Assembly (NCBI RefSeq): GCF_000769915.1
Contig: NZ_JRLV01000005.1
Location: 202,103-266,102, forward strand
DNA from: Flavobacterium beibuense F44-8
GTDB taxonomy: Bacteria > Bacteroidota > Bacteroidia > Flavobacteriales > Flavobacteriaceae
DNA length: 64,000 nt
Direction: 5' to 3'
Shown: piece after piece, positions 46,735 to 54,056 of the stretch
How positions within the stretch are numbered: position 1 is the stretch's first letter
Layout: each line of letters begins with the position of its first letter
Program-made: the position numbers and the translations under genes
The notes under the pieces: model-generated
Told to the model about the DNA's origin: nothing
Database searches by the model: none
The model's input: only the letters and a program-made list of their open reading frames with translations

Positions 46735-48078
46735 TTCTCCATGCATAAAAGGAATGTTACACTCATATCCGTAGCGTTCCTTTATTTTTAGGCGTAATTC
46801 ATCGGCAGGTTCGTTTTCCCCATGTACAAGGAAAATCCGTTCGGGCTTGTTTTCTAAAGCCGATAGCCAGTTTACCAGATCTTGCTGGTCACCATGCGCC
46901 GATAAGCCTTCAATCTGTAGTATATTAGCCTCTACAGGATAATGCTGACCATATATCTTGATGGTTTCATATCCTTCCAGCAGTTTGCGACCACGTGTAC
47001 CTTCACCCTGATAGCCCACAAATATTACAGTTGTATTAGGTAAGCCTATATAACGCTCAAAGTACGACAGCACACGTCCACCGGTAGCCATTCCGCTGGC
47101 GGCAATCACTACCTTAGGTCTGTCGTCAAATATTACTTTTATGGTGTCTTCATAATCGGTGATTACAGAGAACATTTTTGTCATCTCTATACACTCATGA
47201 GCCGAAAGTTTGTGCCATTGCGGATTTTCGTTAAAAACCCCCAGTACATTAGCCCCCATAGGAGTGTCCAGTATATAAGGGATATCAGGTATCCTGTTTT
47301 CTTTTTTAAGTTGCCATAGCAGGTACATAATAGACTGTGCCCTTTCTACCGCAAAGCCTGGTATGATAACCGTACCGTCTTTATGAAAGGTATTGTTGAT
47401 GTAAGTTTCCAGTTCCAGTTTTGGGTCGGTATCAGGGTGAAGCCTGTTTCCGTAGGTACTTTCTAAAAACACATAGTCGGCTTTTTTAGGCTTGGTAGGA
47501 GGGAACATAAGCACATCATTATCCCTGCCTACATCGCCCGAAAATACCAGCGTTTTACCTTCTGCCTCAACCGTTATGCTACAGGCACCTATAATATGTC
47601 CCGCATTGGTATAGGTAACCGAGATTTCGGCATCAATATTAAACGTTTCATTTGGTTTTATCACCCTGAATAACGGGAATACCTCTTCGGCCTGTTCTAC
47701 AGTATATAGGGGTTTTGCAACCTTATGTTTGGAGAATTTCTTGTTGTTGGCTTTTGCGGCTTCTTCTTCCTGTATTTTGGCACTGTCCAGTAATATGAGT
47801 TTAGCTATTTCTTTAGTAGGCCTGGTACAGTATATCTTTCCTTTAAAACCCTGTGCAACCAGTTTAGGCAGCCATCCGCAGTGATCCAAATGCCCGTGCG
47901 TAAGCAATACATAATCTATAGTTTCGGCTGGTACGGGCAGCACTTCCCAGTTAAGTTCGCGTAGCGCCTTTAATCCCTGAAAAAGTCCACAGTCTACCAG
48001 GAAACGAACACCGTTACTTTCTACAAGTGTTTTGGAGCCGGTTACTGTGCCTGCCCCACCTAGAAATTTTATTTTCAT
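46723..48078 (-). CDS. MBL-fold RNase-like protein (beta-CASP, RNA-specificity domain)
   Basis: 451 aa. Metallo-beta-lactamase motif HGHLDH (61-66), further metal ligands in GHIIGA and FSGDVGRD, a beta-CASP region (about 200-350), ASGMATGGRV (about 344-353), YQGEGTRGRKLL and the terminal SAHGDQQDLVNW with the RMMBL tail. This is the architecture of CPSF-73-like nucleases, so an RNA endo/exonuclease is expected. All zinc ligands seem intact. It lies 1 base behind the ATP-cone/endonuclease-like gene, suggesting a joint role in nucleic acid turnover. Confidence 0.88.
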   Translation of the reverse strand: MKIKFLGGAGTVTGSKTLVESNGVRFLVDCGLFQGLKALRELNWEVLPVPAETIDYVLLTHGHLDHCGWLPKLVAQGFKGKIYCTRPTKEIAKLILLDSAKIQEEEAAKANNKKFSKHKVAKPLYTVEQAEEVFPLFRVIKPNETFNIDAEISVTYTNAGHIIGACSITVEAEGKTLVFSGDVGRDNDVLMFPPTKPKKADYVFLESTYGNRLHPDTDPKLELETYINNTFHKDGTVIIPGFAVERAQSIMYLLWQLKKENRIPDIPYILDTPMGANVLGVFNENPQWHKLSAHECIEMTKMFSVITDYEDTIKVIFDDRPKVVIAASGMATGGRVLSYFERYIGLPNTTVIFVGYQGEGTRGRKLLEGYETIKIYGQHYPVEANILQIEGLSAHGDQQDLVNWLSALENKPERIFLVHGENEPADELRLKIKERYGYECNIPFMHGEAEI

Positions 48079-48079
48079 A

Positions 48080-48910
48080 TTACATATAATTACAAATGCC
48101 CGAAGCTTCTCTTATAACATTTCTCATTCGGTTGGCACTCAGACCTATCTTTTCAAGACATTCGGTTTCGTTAACCAGTTCTTTTACCAGTAGTATATCC
48201 AGTATCAGCAGTTTTTCCTTTTCGGCTGCTGTGAGTGATGTAAGGCAGGTTATAGGGTACAGGCAGTTATTATCTATTTTGGTTTTAATATTGTTTGCTT
48301 CAGGATAATCCCAACTTAAAAGCGACAATCCTGAGCAGGAAGCAAATGCAACAGCATCACCCGTAAAACGAGTATTTGTAGCTATGGTACAGTTATCAAT
48401 AGCTTCTTGGGTATTAAAAATAGTATGAGTGTTGTGTTTTACATCATTAAAGCGGGAAAGTATGTACATAGGGACTTTAACGTCCGACCTTACCTCGCGG
48501 CTTCCGTGAAATTTACATTCTACAATCCCTACCTTATCGTCTTTTTTAATAACCACATCAATTTCGTGGGTAACACATTTTCCCTGTAAGGTGATGTTTG
48601 TAGTTGTGGTAAAACCTTCGGAGGCATACAGGCGGGCTATAAACTTTTCAAAGAAAAATCCGGCGGGGCCTAACATCTCTATAGCCTTACGCAGGTTGTA
48701 TTTTGCGGCATGGACATTCGCCTCTTTTTTAAGAAGGCTGAAAGCCATTTTATAAATCTGTTTGGTATTTATACCGTCATACAGGTTTTTGTTTATTTCT
48801 TTCAGTATAAACTCTACCTTATGCGGCTGGGCTCCCGATCGTAATAGGGAGTGCCTTAATTTATCCTGATTGAACTCAACAATATGTCCTGAATTTTTTA
48901 CTACTTTCAT
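48080..48910 (-). CDS. ATP-cone domain fused to PD-(D/E)XK endonuclease-like domain
   Basis: 276 aa. Residues 1-85 form an ATP-cone (MKVVKNSGHIVEFNQDKLRHSLLRSGA...IYKMAFSLLKKE), the nucleotide-sensing domain known from ribonucleotide reductase and NrdR. Then an Mrr-like endonuclease fold: FFFEKFIARLYASEGF, Asp118 in THEIDVVI, Glu131-x-Lys133 in VECKFHG. The C-terminal 60 residues are helical (LLVKELVNETECLEKIGLSANRMRNVIREA). A nuclease gated by ATP/dATP is a fair reading. No methyltransferase accompanies it, so not an ordinary restriction system. Co-transcribed with the MBL RNase-like gene. Confidence 0.78.
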   Translation of the reverse strand: MKVVKNSGHIVEFNQDKLRHSLLRSGAQPHKVEFILKEINKNLYDGINTKQIYKMAFSLLKKEANVHAAKYNLRKAIEMLGPAGFFFEKFIARLYASEGFTTTTNITLQGKCVTHEIDVVIKKDDKVGIVECKFHGSREVRSDVKVPMYILSRFNDVKHNTHTIFNTQEAIDNCTIATNTRFTGDAVAFASCSGLSLLSWDYPEANNIKTKIDNNCLYPITCLTSLTAAEKEKLLILDILLVKELVNETECLEKIGLSANRMRNVIREASGICNYM

Positions 48911-48943
48911 AAAAATAATCTTACTATAAATGTAATAAAAAAT

Positions 48944-48963
48944 CCCGTCATTACTATGACGGG
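48944..48963 (-). terminator. Intrinsic terminator of the esterase gene
   Basis: CCCGTCAT-TACT-ATGACGGG, a perfect 8-bp stem followed on the minus strand by TTTTTTATT. It lies 12 bases after the stop codon of the esterase gene. Confidence 0.85.
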
Positions 48964-48975
48964 ACGGTGTTGATA

Positions 48976-49878
48976 TTATAAAAAGTTACCTGATTTCATC
49001 CAGTTTTTAAGATTGTCCATCCATCGGTCATCAGTAGATCGGTTAATCATCCCGAAACCATGCTCACCATGCGGATACAAAAGCATTTCACTAAGCACTC
49101 CGTTTTTAAGTAAAGCCTGGTAATAGGCTATACTGTTCCCTATGGATACGAGTCCGTCATCGGCAGCATGAACTAAAAATGTGGGAGGGGTTTTGGCGGT
49201 AACCTGTAATTCGTTTGAGTATTGTTCAATCAGTTCCTTTGAAGGATTTTTTCCGATAAGGTTTATCCTGCTGCCCATATGTGTAAGGCTATCGGTAAAA
49301 CTGATAACAGGGTATAGCAATATGGAAAAATCAGGACGGAGAGAAGTATGTTTTGGGTTGGCAATAACCTCTCTTTCAAACTGTGTAGAGGCTGTAGCAG
49401 CAAGATGTCCTCCTGCAGAAAATCCCATTATTCCAATTTTATTAGGGTCGATGTTCCATTGTGCGGCATTTTCACGAATCATCTGTATAGCACGCTGAGC
49501 ATCCTGTAGCGGAGCTATTTTTCGATCCTTCATAATAGTATCGTTTGGGAGGCGGTATTTCAGCATAAACGCCATAACTCCCATTTTGTTCAGGGCTTCG
49601 GCTACATCTTTACCTTCGTGTCCGGTAGCAAGCACGGCATATCCGCCACCGGGGCAAATAATAACTGCTGTTTTTTTGTCTGATTGTTTTTGAGGCTTAA
49701 ATACCGTAAGGGTAGGGACCGATACATTTTGCGTAAGTAGGAAACCACTGTATTTGGTTTTTTCCTTATTCTTACTTGGTATGCTATTAGGGATAGAATC
49801 TTTGTATAAAGGGATAACCTGCTGGGCAGTAACATTAATTGTAAATACTGCTGCCAGTAGTATAAATGCGGTTTTCAT
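48976..49878 (-). CDS. Secreted alpha/beta-hydrolase (carboxylesterase, BD-FAE/acetyl-xylan-esterase-like)
   Basis: 300 aa with a Sec signal peptide (FILLAAVFTINVTAQQ), so periplasmic. Oxyanion motif CPGGGY (75-80), nucleophile Ser154 in GFSAGGH, Asp241 region in VHAADDGLV and His273 in HGEHGFG: a full catalytic triad. The sequence type is close to plant-polysaccharide esterases that remove acetyl or feruloyl groups. A link with the xylose locus 35 kb away is possible but it is not in that operon. It has its own terminator. Confidence 0.85.
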   Translation of the reverse strand: MKTAFILLAAVFTINVTAQQVIPLYKDSIPNSIPSKNKEKTKYSGFLLTQNVSVPTLTVFKPQKQSDKKTAVIICPGGGYAVLATGHEGKDVAEALNKMGVMAFMLKYRLPNDTIMKDRKIAPLQDAQRAIQMIRENAAQWNIDPNKIGIMGFSAGGHLAATASTQFEREVIANPKHTSLRPDFSILLYPVISFTDSLTHMGSRINLIGKNPSKELIEQYSNELQVTAKTPPTFLVHAADDGLVSIGNSIAYYQALLKNGVLSEMLLYPHGEHGFGMINRSTDDRWMDNLKNWMKSGNFL

Positions 49879-49953
49879 AATGGTTGTAATTTGAGATGGA
49901 AAATTAAATATTTACTCCCGTATCTCAAAAAATATTATTGGTTAATTTGACCA

Positions 49954-50481
49954 TTATAGCGGACCGAGTATAAACGAAAGGCTCATTAGTTGTTCGGTAT
50001 CGTTTATTTTCTCTACATAATTTAGTACAACACATTCAGGAAAATCATCAATGCCGTATGGAATTTCCTGATTATAGGATAGCGATGTGCCCTGTTCTGT
50101 TTGATGCTTTAAAAGATGAATACCGCTTTCCACATCAAGCGGAACATCGATGTAGGGGTATATACTTTCCATAAAACGAATGGCTTCTATATAATTTTCC
50201 TGTATGGAATCAGGTATCAGTTTGGTTTTAAACTCAAAAGTGATATTTACATATTCACAGCCTTCGTTGTATACTTTTAATACACTGCCGTTAGGTAGTA
50301 CAGCCGTTTCTATGGCTGAAAGCCCGTCACTTTGCAGGGTAAATTTATGATTACTAAAGTATTTGTTGGTAAGGGTAGGTTCGGCGGCACCCCTTACACA
50401 ATCGTTATTCTGTTGCGCCTGTGCATCCTGATTAAACAGCATGGCAAAGGCTAATATGGTCGTTTTGATTAAGTGTATCAT
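49954..50481 (-). CDS. Exported protein of unknown function (175 aa)
   Basis: Signal peptide (MIHLIKTTILAFAMLFNQDAQAQQ). The mature part has a Cys at CVRGAAEPTLTN and another at EGCEYVNITFEF, and alternates beta-strands with a central helix (DSIQENYIEAIRFMESIYPYI). No family recognised. It begins 3 bases after the lipoprotein gene and is probably co-transcribed and functionally tied to it. Confidence 0.6.
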   Translation of the reverse strand: MIHLIKTTILAFAMLFNQDAQAQQNNDCVRGAAEPTLTNKYFSNHKFTLQSDGLSAIETAVLPNGSVLKVYNEGCEYVNITFEFKTKLIPDSIQENYIEAIRFMESIYPYIDVPLDVESGIHLLKHQTEQGTSLSYNQEIPYGIDDFPECVVLNYVEKINDTEQLMSLSFILGPL

Positions 50482-50484
50482 AGC

Positions 50485-50943
50485 TTATGATCTTAAATCG
50501 TTTTCCTTCTCTAAAATTACGGTATTATTTATAAAGTATTCACCATTAATGTGATAGCTTTCTAAAAAACAGCTTTCTTCACTGTGTAGCATAGGGTCTG
50601 TTATTTCCTTTTTTATAGTAAGACTATCCAGTTTAAAGGCTGTTTGGTTATCAATACGCACCTCATAACTATTGTTTAAAGGCATATTACGGTGTATGTT
50701 TCCCCAGTATTTTGTGGTTTCCAGTGACAGTGCAGGTATGGCTTCCACAGCAAAGGAATCTTTTACCTTTTTTCTGTCATATTCATAAATCATTATGTTG
50801 TTCAGTTCGTCTTCAGTATATCCGGTAAAGGTGAAATTAAGGAAGCTTATTTGACCTGTAGCGGTATCTTTCTCCTTAGGTGTTTTACAGCTCACTGCTG
50901 TTAGCATCAGTATTGTTATAGCTAGTTGTATCCTTTTTATCAT
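50485..50943 (-). CDS. Small lipoprotein of unknown function
   Basis: 152 aa from the ATG at 50943 (MIKRIQLAITILMLTAVSCK); an earlier in-frame start would need TTG and spoil the lipoprotein signal. Cys19 is the lipidation site. The remainder looks like a beta-rich domain (QISFLNFTFTGYTEDELNNIMIYEYD, YEVRIDNQTAFKLDSLTIKK). Pairs with the 175-aa exported protein gene downstream. Confidence 0.6.
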   Translation of the reverse strand: MIKRIQLAITILMLTAVSCKTPKEKDTATGQISFLNFTFTGYTEDELNNIMIYEYDRKKVKDSFAVEAIPALSLETTKYWGNIHRNMPLNNSYEVRIDNQTAFKLDSLTIKKEITDPMLHSEESCFLESYHINGEYFINNTVILEKENDLRS

Positions 50944-51098
50944 TGTTTCTGTTTTTAGGGGGCTGTAATACAAAATTAAACCGAACCACTATCACTACAG
51001 TACACTGTGACAATGAAGTTTATATATCCCCGAATACCGTGAGGGAAGCCGTTTTTAAAAGCCTGAATTTTGTGATGAACTCTAAATTGTAAATTGAA

Positions 51099-51797
51099 AT
51101 GGACTTTAAAACAATGTTACAGCTGCCGGCTATGCCAACGGCAAAAATTATAGAAATACTACAACAGATAGTTGAAAAAGAAAGAAGTAGTGATAACCCC
51201 GATATTCCGCAGGTTAGGATAACAGCAGGAGCATCGGGCTCGTATGCCGGTTACTTTATTGATTATAACAAAAATGACAGGACTATACTTTTAGGCAACT
51301 GGTTTGATAACCAGTTTGAGCTTAATTATATTGATTATGGTACCGTTACCGGAATATCTGTAAGCAGGGCAAACAAGTACGCCTATCTGTTCTCAAACGG
51401 GAAAATACCATTTGTACCCGCAGCGGGTGATGTACCTACCATGCTTAAATTAAAAGAAGCAATAAAGGATACCCAAATGGCTTTTAAAATTGCCCTTAAA
51501 GTTCCGCATGATGTAATTATAGAATGGAACAAATCCGAAGAGCCTACTGATACTGATAAGTACTATGCTAAAGAGTTTTTAAATACCCTTAAAAATGCTG
51601 TAACCGCTATTTGTGCCGATAATTTAGGCAGGGAAGCTTTTGCAGAAAGTGTAAAGAAACTCGCTTATAAATTTGGCACAGAGAATACAGTAACACTTAA
51701 CGGAGACGAAATGCTTGTAACAGCAAGCCTGGAAAGAAACTGGCAAACAATACCATCGGCTACTATGTTGCAGGAAATGATGGAAAAGTGTTTATAA
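51099..51797 (+). CDS. Cytoplasmic protein of unknown function (232 aa), paralogue of the convergent gene
   Basis: No signal or TM segment. The N-terminal half (about 1-120) is predicted beta-rich (GSYAGYFIDYNKNDRTILLGNWFDNQFELNYIDYGTVTGISVSR), perhaps a small barrel. The C-terminal half shares a pattern with the convergent 131-aa protein: LKNAVTAICADNLGREAFAESV against VDAFKELCSDTVGKEAVQESI, and similar final 30 residues. No function can be named. It ends at a shared bidirectional terminator. Confidence 0.6.
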   Translation: MDFKTMLQLPAMPTAKIIEILQQIVEKERSSDNPDIPQVRITAGASGSYAGYFIDYNKNDRTILLGNWFDNQFELNYIDYGTVTGISVSRANKYAYLFSNGKIPFVPAAGDVPTMLKLKEAIKDTQMAFKIALKVPHDVIIEWNKSEEPTDTDKYYAKEFLNTLKNAVTAICADNLGREAFAESVKKLAYKFGTENTVTLNGDEMLVTASLERNWQTIPSATMLQEMMEKCL

Positions 51798-51817
51798 AAA
51801 CAAACCTGATATAAATT

Positions 51818-51846
51818 AAAAAGCTCCTGAATTTCAGGAGCTTTTT
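51818..51846. terminator. Bidirectional terminator between the convergent paralogues
   Basis: Perfect 13-bp inverted repeat (AAAAGCTCCTGAA around a central T) with A-run on one side and seven T on the other; serves both flanking genes. Confidence 0.9.
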
Positions 51847-51878
51847 TTATGAAGGATTAGAAACAACAAAAACTACTA

Positions 51879-52274
51879 CTATAGGTTGTTTTCAAGGTAT
51901 TCTCTTATAGTTGTATCTGTATAATAACCACTATGATGTCCTCCATAACTTGCTTCAATTGTTAGTATGCCACTGTCAAGGTTAAGGTTTTTCTTTTCCT
52001 CAGCACCTTCGGCAGGTATATTGTTTACTACAATTTTAGTTATGCTTTCCTGTACGGCTTCTTTACCTACCGTGTCAGAACATAGTTCTTTAAAAGCATC
52101 TACCGTGCGTTGTAAACATACGCTTGGTATAAACTTAATAGCTTCCATATCAAAAGAGTCCCAAGTAATGTCAATAGGAAGTTCTTTACCTACAATCTCG
52201 TTAAGCTCGTTTTGATAGTTGTCAAAGTACTGCTCTTTAATGCCCTGAATGGCTTTTTTTTCCTGTAATCCCAT
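51879..52274 (-). CDS. Protein of unknown function (131 aa), paralogue of the convergent gene
   Basis: Start set at ATG 52274 (MGLQEKKAIQGIK); the longer in-frame reading needs GTG at 52376 and would run through the palindrome at 52373. An N-terminal helix (GIKEQYFDNYQNELNEIVGKEL) is followed by the shared region (IDITWDSFDMEAIKFIPSVCLQRTVDAFKELCSDTVGKEAVQESITKIV) and a terminal LTIEASYGGHHSGYYTDTTIREYL. It corresponds to the C-terminal half of the 232-aa convergent neighbour. Function unknown. Confidence 0.6.
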   Translation of the reverse strand: MGLQEKKAIQGIKEQYFDNYQNELNEIVGKELPIDITWDSFDMEAIKFIPSVCLQRTVDAFKELCSDTVGKEAVQESITKIVVNNIPAEGAEEKKNLNLDSGILTIEASYGGHHSGYYTDTTIREYLENNL

Positions 52275-52372
52275 AAATGTTATTTTTTTATTGATTTTCA
52301 AATATTTTACTATTGCCAAAATTAGCTTCTCAGTTACTGTTGTACATGACCTCTTTACGGGAAATATTTTAC

Positions 52373-52388
52373 TCACTGAATTCAGTGA
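52373..52388. promoter_or_regulatory. Perfect palindrome with CTGAATTCAG core, copy 1
   Basis: TCACTGAATTCAGTGA, 16 bp, in the divergent intergenic region between the genes starting at 52274 and 52436. It shares its 10-bp core with the 20-bp palindrome at 63454-63473. No T-run follows on either strand, so it is more like an operator than a terminator. The nearby TACGGGAAATATTT also resembles half of the eCIS promoter element, a weaker observation. Confidence 0.5.
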
Positions 52389-52435
52389 TTGGACACTTAA
52401 GGTTTTGCCGTAGTTTGGTTTTGTAAAGTAAGACT

Positions 52436-53416
52436 ATGAGAAAAATGATATATGTACTTGTAATTATAGCCGTTTTGATAGTGTGCCGAGGGTGTATACC
52501 GAGCCTTATGGGCGGAGTGAGTAAAAAAACGGCAGCCGAAAACCTGACTCAATATTTAGAAAAGAACTTTAAAGGAGCATTGGAATTTGAAGAACTGGAA
52601 CGCTTTTTTAATGAAGGAAATATGAACCCCAATATGTTTAGAGCTGTTGTTTATGAAAAAGCCCGTCCCGAAATACTGTTTGTAAGTTATTTTGATGCGA
52701 AGAAAATACTAACGGAAGATGGCGATAAGCCAACAGCCTCTTACCGTAAAACAATCCCTGAACAATATAAGGATGCCAAAACAGATTATACCGCCAGAGA
52801 GCTTATTAGAGAACACTTTAAAGGAAGGCTGAACAAAATTGATTTCGGTTACTTTGAAATTACAGCTTTTTTTGACCATAAGGCAGAGGTAGATGAGGTT
52901 AAGAGTATTACTGATGATTTTGAACAGCAGTTAAATAAATACAAGGACAGTTTAGTTGTAAGTAATACCAATAGGCTTATTTTTGATATGGAAGAGGTAA
53001 ACGGACTGACACTTAAAGTAGATTTTGATTCGGAGTCAGATAAGTTTACAGGGCAGCGTTTTGGAGTATGGCGAAAAAGTAAAAGCTACACTAATATTGA
53101 AGAATCACTAAAGCCCGAAATGGAAAACTACCTTAGCAGTAATAATTTTGACTTGCAACTGCACGGTACAAATGCGTTTTACCTGAGGCAGACTGATTTT
53201 GCCGAAGGGGTATGGGTAAACTTCCTTGAAAAGAAGGGTACTGTGCCTAATGATAAGGGGAGATGGCAGGACCCTGTAATTGCTTTTATATTTGTGTATT
53301 ATGACCTGAATACGGGAACCGTCAAAAAACAGTTTGTAGAGAAACGTACTGTTTTTGATTCTTACATGGATGAACTGGAGAGGATAGGGAAGAACCTCCC
53401 TGCCGAATACCATTAA
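52436..53416 (+). CDS. Membrane-anchored or lipoprotein of unknown function (326 aa)
   Basis: N-terminal hydrophobic segment (MIYVLVIIAVLIVCRGCIPS) with two Cys; Cys20 could be lipidated in the loose Bacteroidota sense, otherwise it is a TM anchor. The extracytoplasmic part is alpha/beta with repeated 'F(D/E)xxxAEV' and 'LIFDMEEVNGLTLKVDFDSES' strands; no catalytic motif seen. It runs from the palindrome region towards the two-component genes and its stop overlaps the stop of the response regulator gene on the other strand (TTAA). Confidence 0.6.
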   Translation: MRKMIYVLVIIAVLIVCRGCIPSLMGGVSKKTAAENLTQYLEKNFKGALEFEELERFFNEGNMNPNMFRAVVYEKARPEILFVSYFDAKKILTEDGDKPTASYRKTIPEQYKDAKTDYTARELIREHFKGRLNKIDFGYFEITAFFDHKAEVDEVKSITDDFEQQLNKYKDSLVVSNTNRLIFDMEEVNGLTLKVDFDSESDKFTGQRFGVWRKSKSYTNIEESLKPEMENYLSSNNFDLQLHGTNAFYLRQTDFAEGVWVNFLEKKGTVPNDKGRWQDPVIAFIFVYYDLNTGTVKKQFVEKRTVFDSYMDELERIGKNLPAEYH

Positions 53417-54051
53417 TCTTCAAATAAGCCCGACTCAATAGCAAACTTAACAGCTCCCGTAGTGGTTTTAGCACCTGTTTTAAGCAGTATGTTTTTACGG
53501 TGGGTTTCAACCGTGTTTACCGATATGAATAAAGCTTCAGATATTTCTTTTGAGGTAAGCTCATCGGCAAGTAGCTTAAGTACTTCTTTTTCTCTTTGAG
53601 AAAGCTCAATGTCTTTATATTTTTTTCTCTCAAATACGCTTTCCATATAGCGTTGTTTGATAATGTCTGAAAAGTACTGTTCACCATCTATAACAGTACG
53701 AACGGCTTTTTGAAGCTCTTCCTTGCTGGTGAATTTAGGGACAAAACCATCGGCACCCTTTTGTATTACCTTATGCACGGTACGGTGGTTATCCAGCATA
53801 CTAAGCATAATGATTTTTATATCCGCTTTGTGTTTTTTAGCCTCTGAAAGCAGTTCAATACCATCCATTTTAGGCATGTTGATATCACTTATAATCAGGT
53901 CGATTTCAAACTGCCCTAACAACCTCATTACCTGTTTTCCTTCGGTTGCCAGGTGTACATCTTTAACCTGTGGCATTTCATTTAAAATAGTATGAAGCCC
54001 TTCTAAAAACATCAGGTGATCGTCTGCTATAATGATATTTACTGTTTTCAT
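53413..54051 (-). CDS. NarL/LuxR-family response regulator (zinc-ribbon operon)
   Basis: 212 aa. Receiver 1-125 with DDH, phosphoacceptor Asp56 in IISDINMPKMDG and GFVPKFTS; LuxR HTH at about 148-205 (LSQREKEVLKLLADELTSKEISEALFISVNTVETHRKNILLK). It follows the TPR histidine kinase by 5 bases and ends the six-gene minus-strand operon. Its likely targets are the CTGAATTCAG palindromes at 52373 and 63454, inferred from their position before its own operon and the adjacent divergent genes. Confidence 0.9.
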   Translation of the reverse strand: MKTVNIIIADDHLMFLEGLHTILNEMPQVKDVHLATEGKQVMRLLGQFEIDLIISDINMPKMDGIELLSEAKKHKADIKIIMLSMLDNHRTVHKVIQKGADGFVPKFTSKEELQKAVRTVIDGEQYFSDIIKQRYMESVFERKKYKDIELSQREKEVLKLLADELTSKEISEALFISVNTVETHRKNILLKTGAKTTTGAVKFAIESGLFED

Positions 54052-54056
54052 GTCTA

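Noticed and set aside
48080..48910. Restriction enzyme of a restriction-modification system
   Set aside because: No methyltransferase or specificity gene nearby; the ATP-cone and the coupled RNase-like gene point elsewhere.
50992..51010. Inverted repeat TCAC...GTGA with inner ACAGT-AC-ACTGT
   Set aside because: The inner and outer repeats are not concentric, and it lacks the CTGAATTCAG core of the other palindromes; could be chance.
51879..52376. Longer version of the 131-aa gene
   Set aside because: Its start would be GTG within the CTGAATTCAG palindrome, and the extra 34 residues have no counterpart in the paralogue; ATG at 52274 is preferred.
53413..53416. Overlapping stop codons of convergent genes as a regulatory device
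   Set aside because: A four-base TTAA overlap is common in compact genomes and needs no special explanation.
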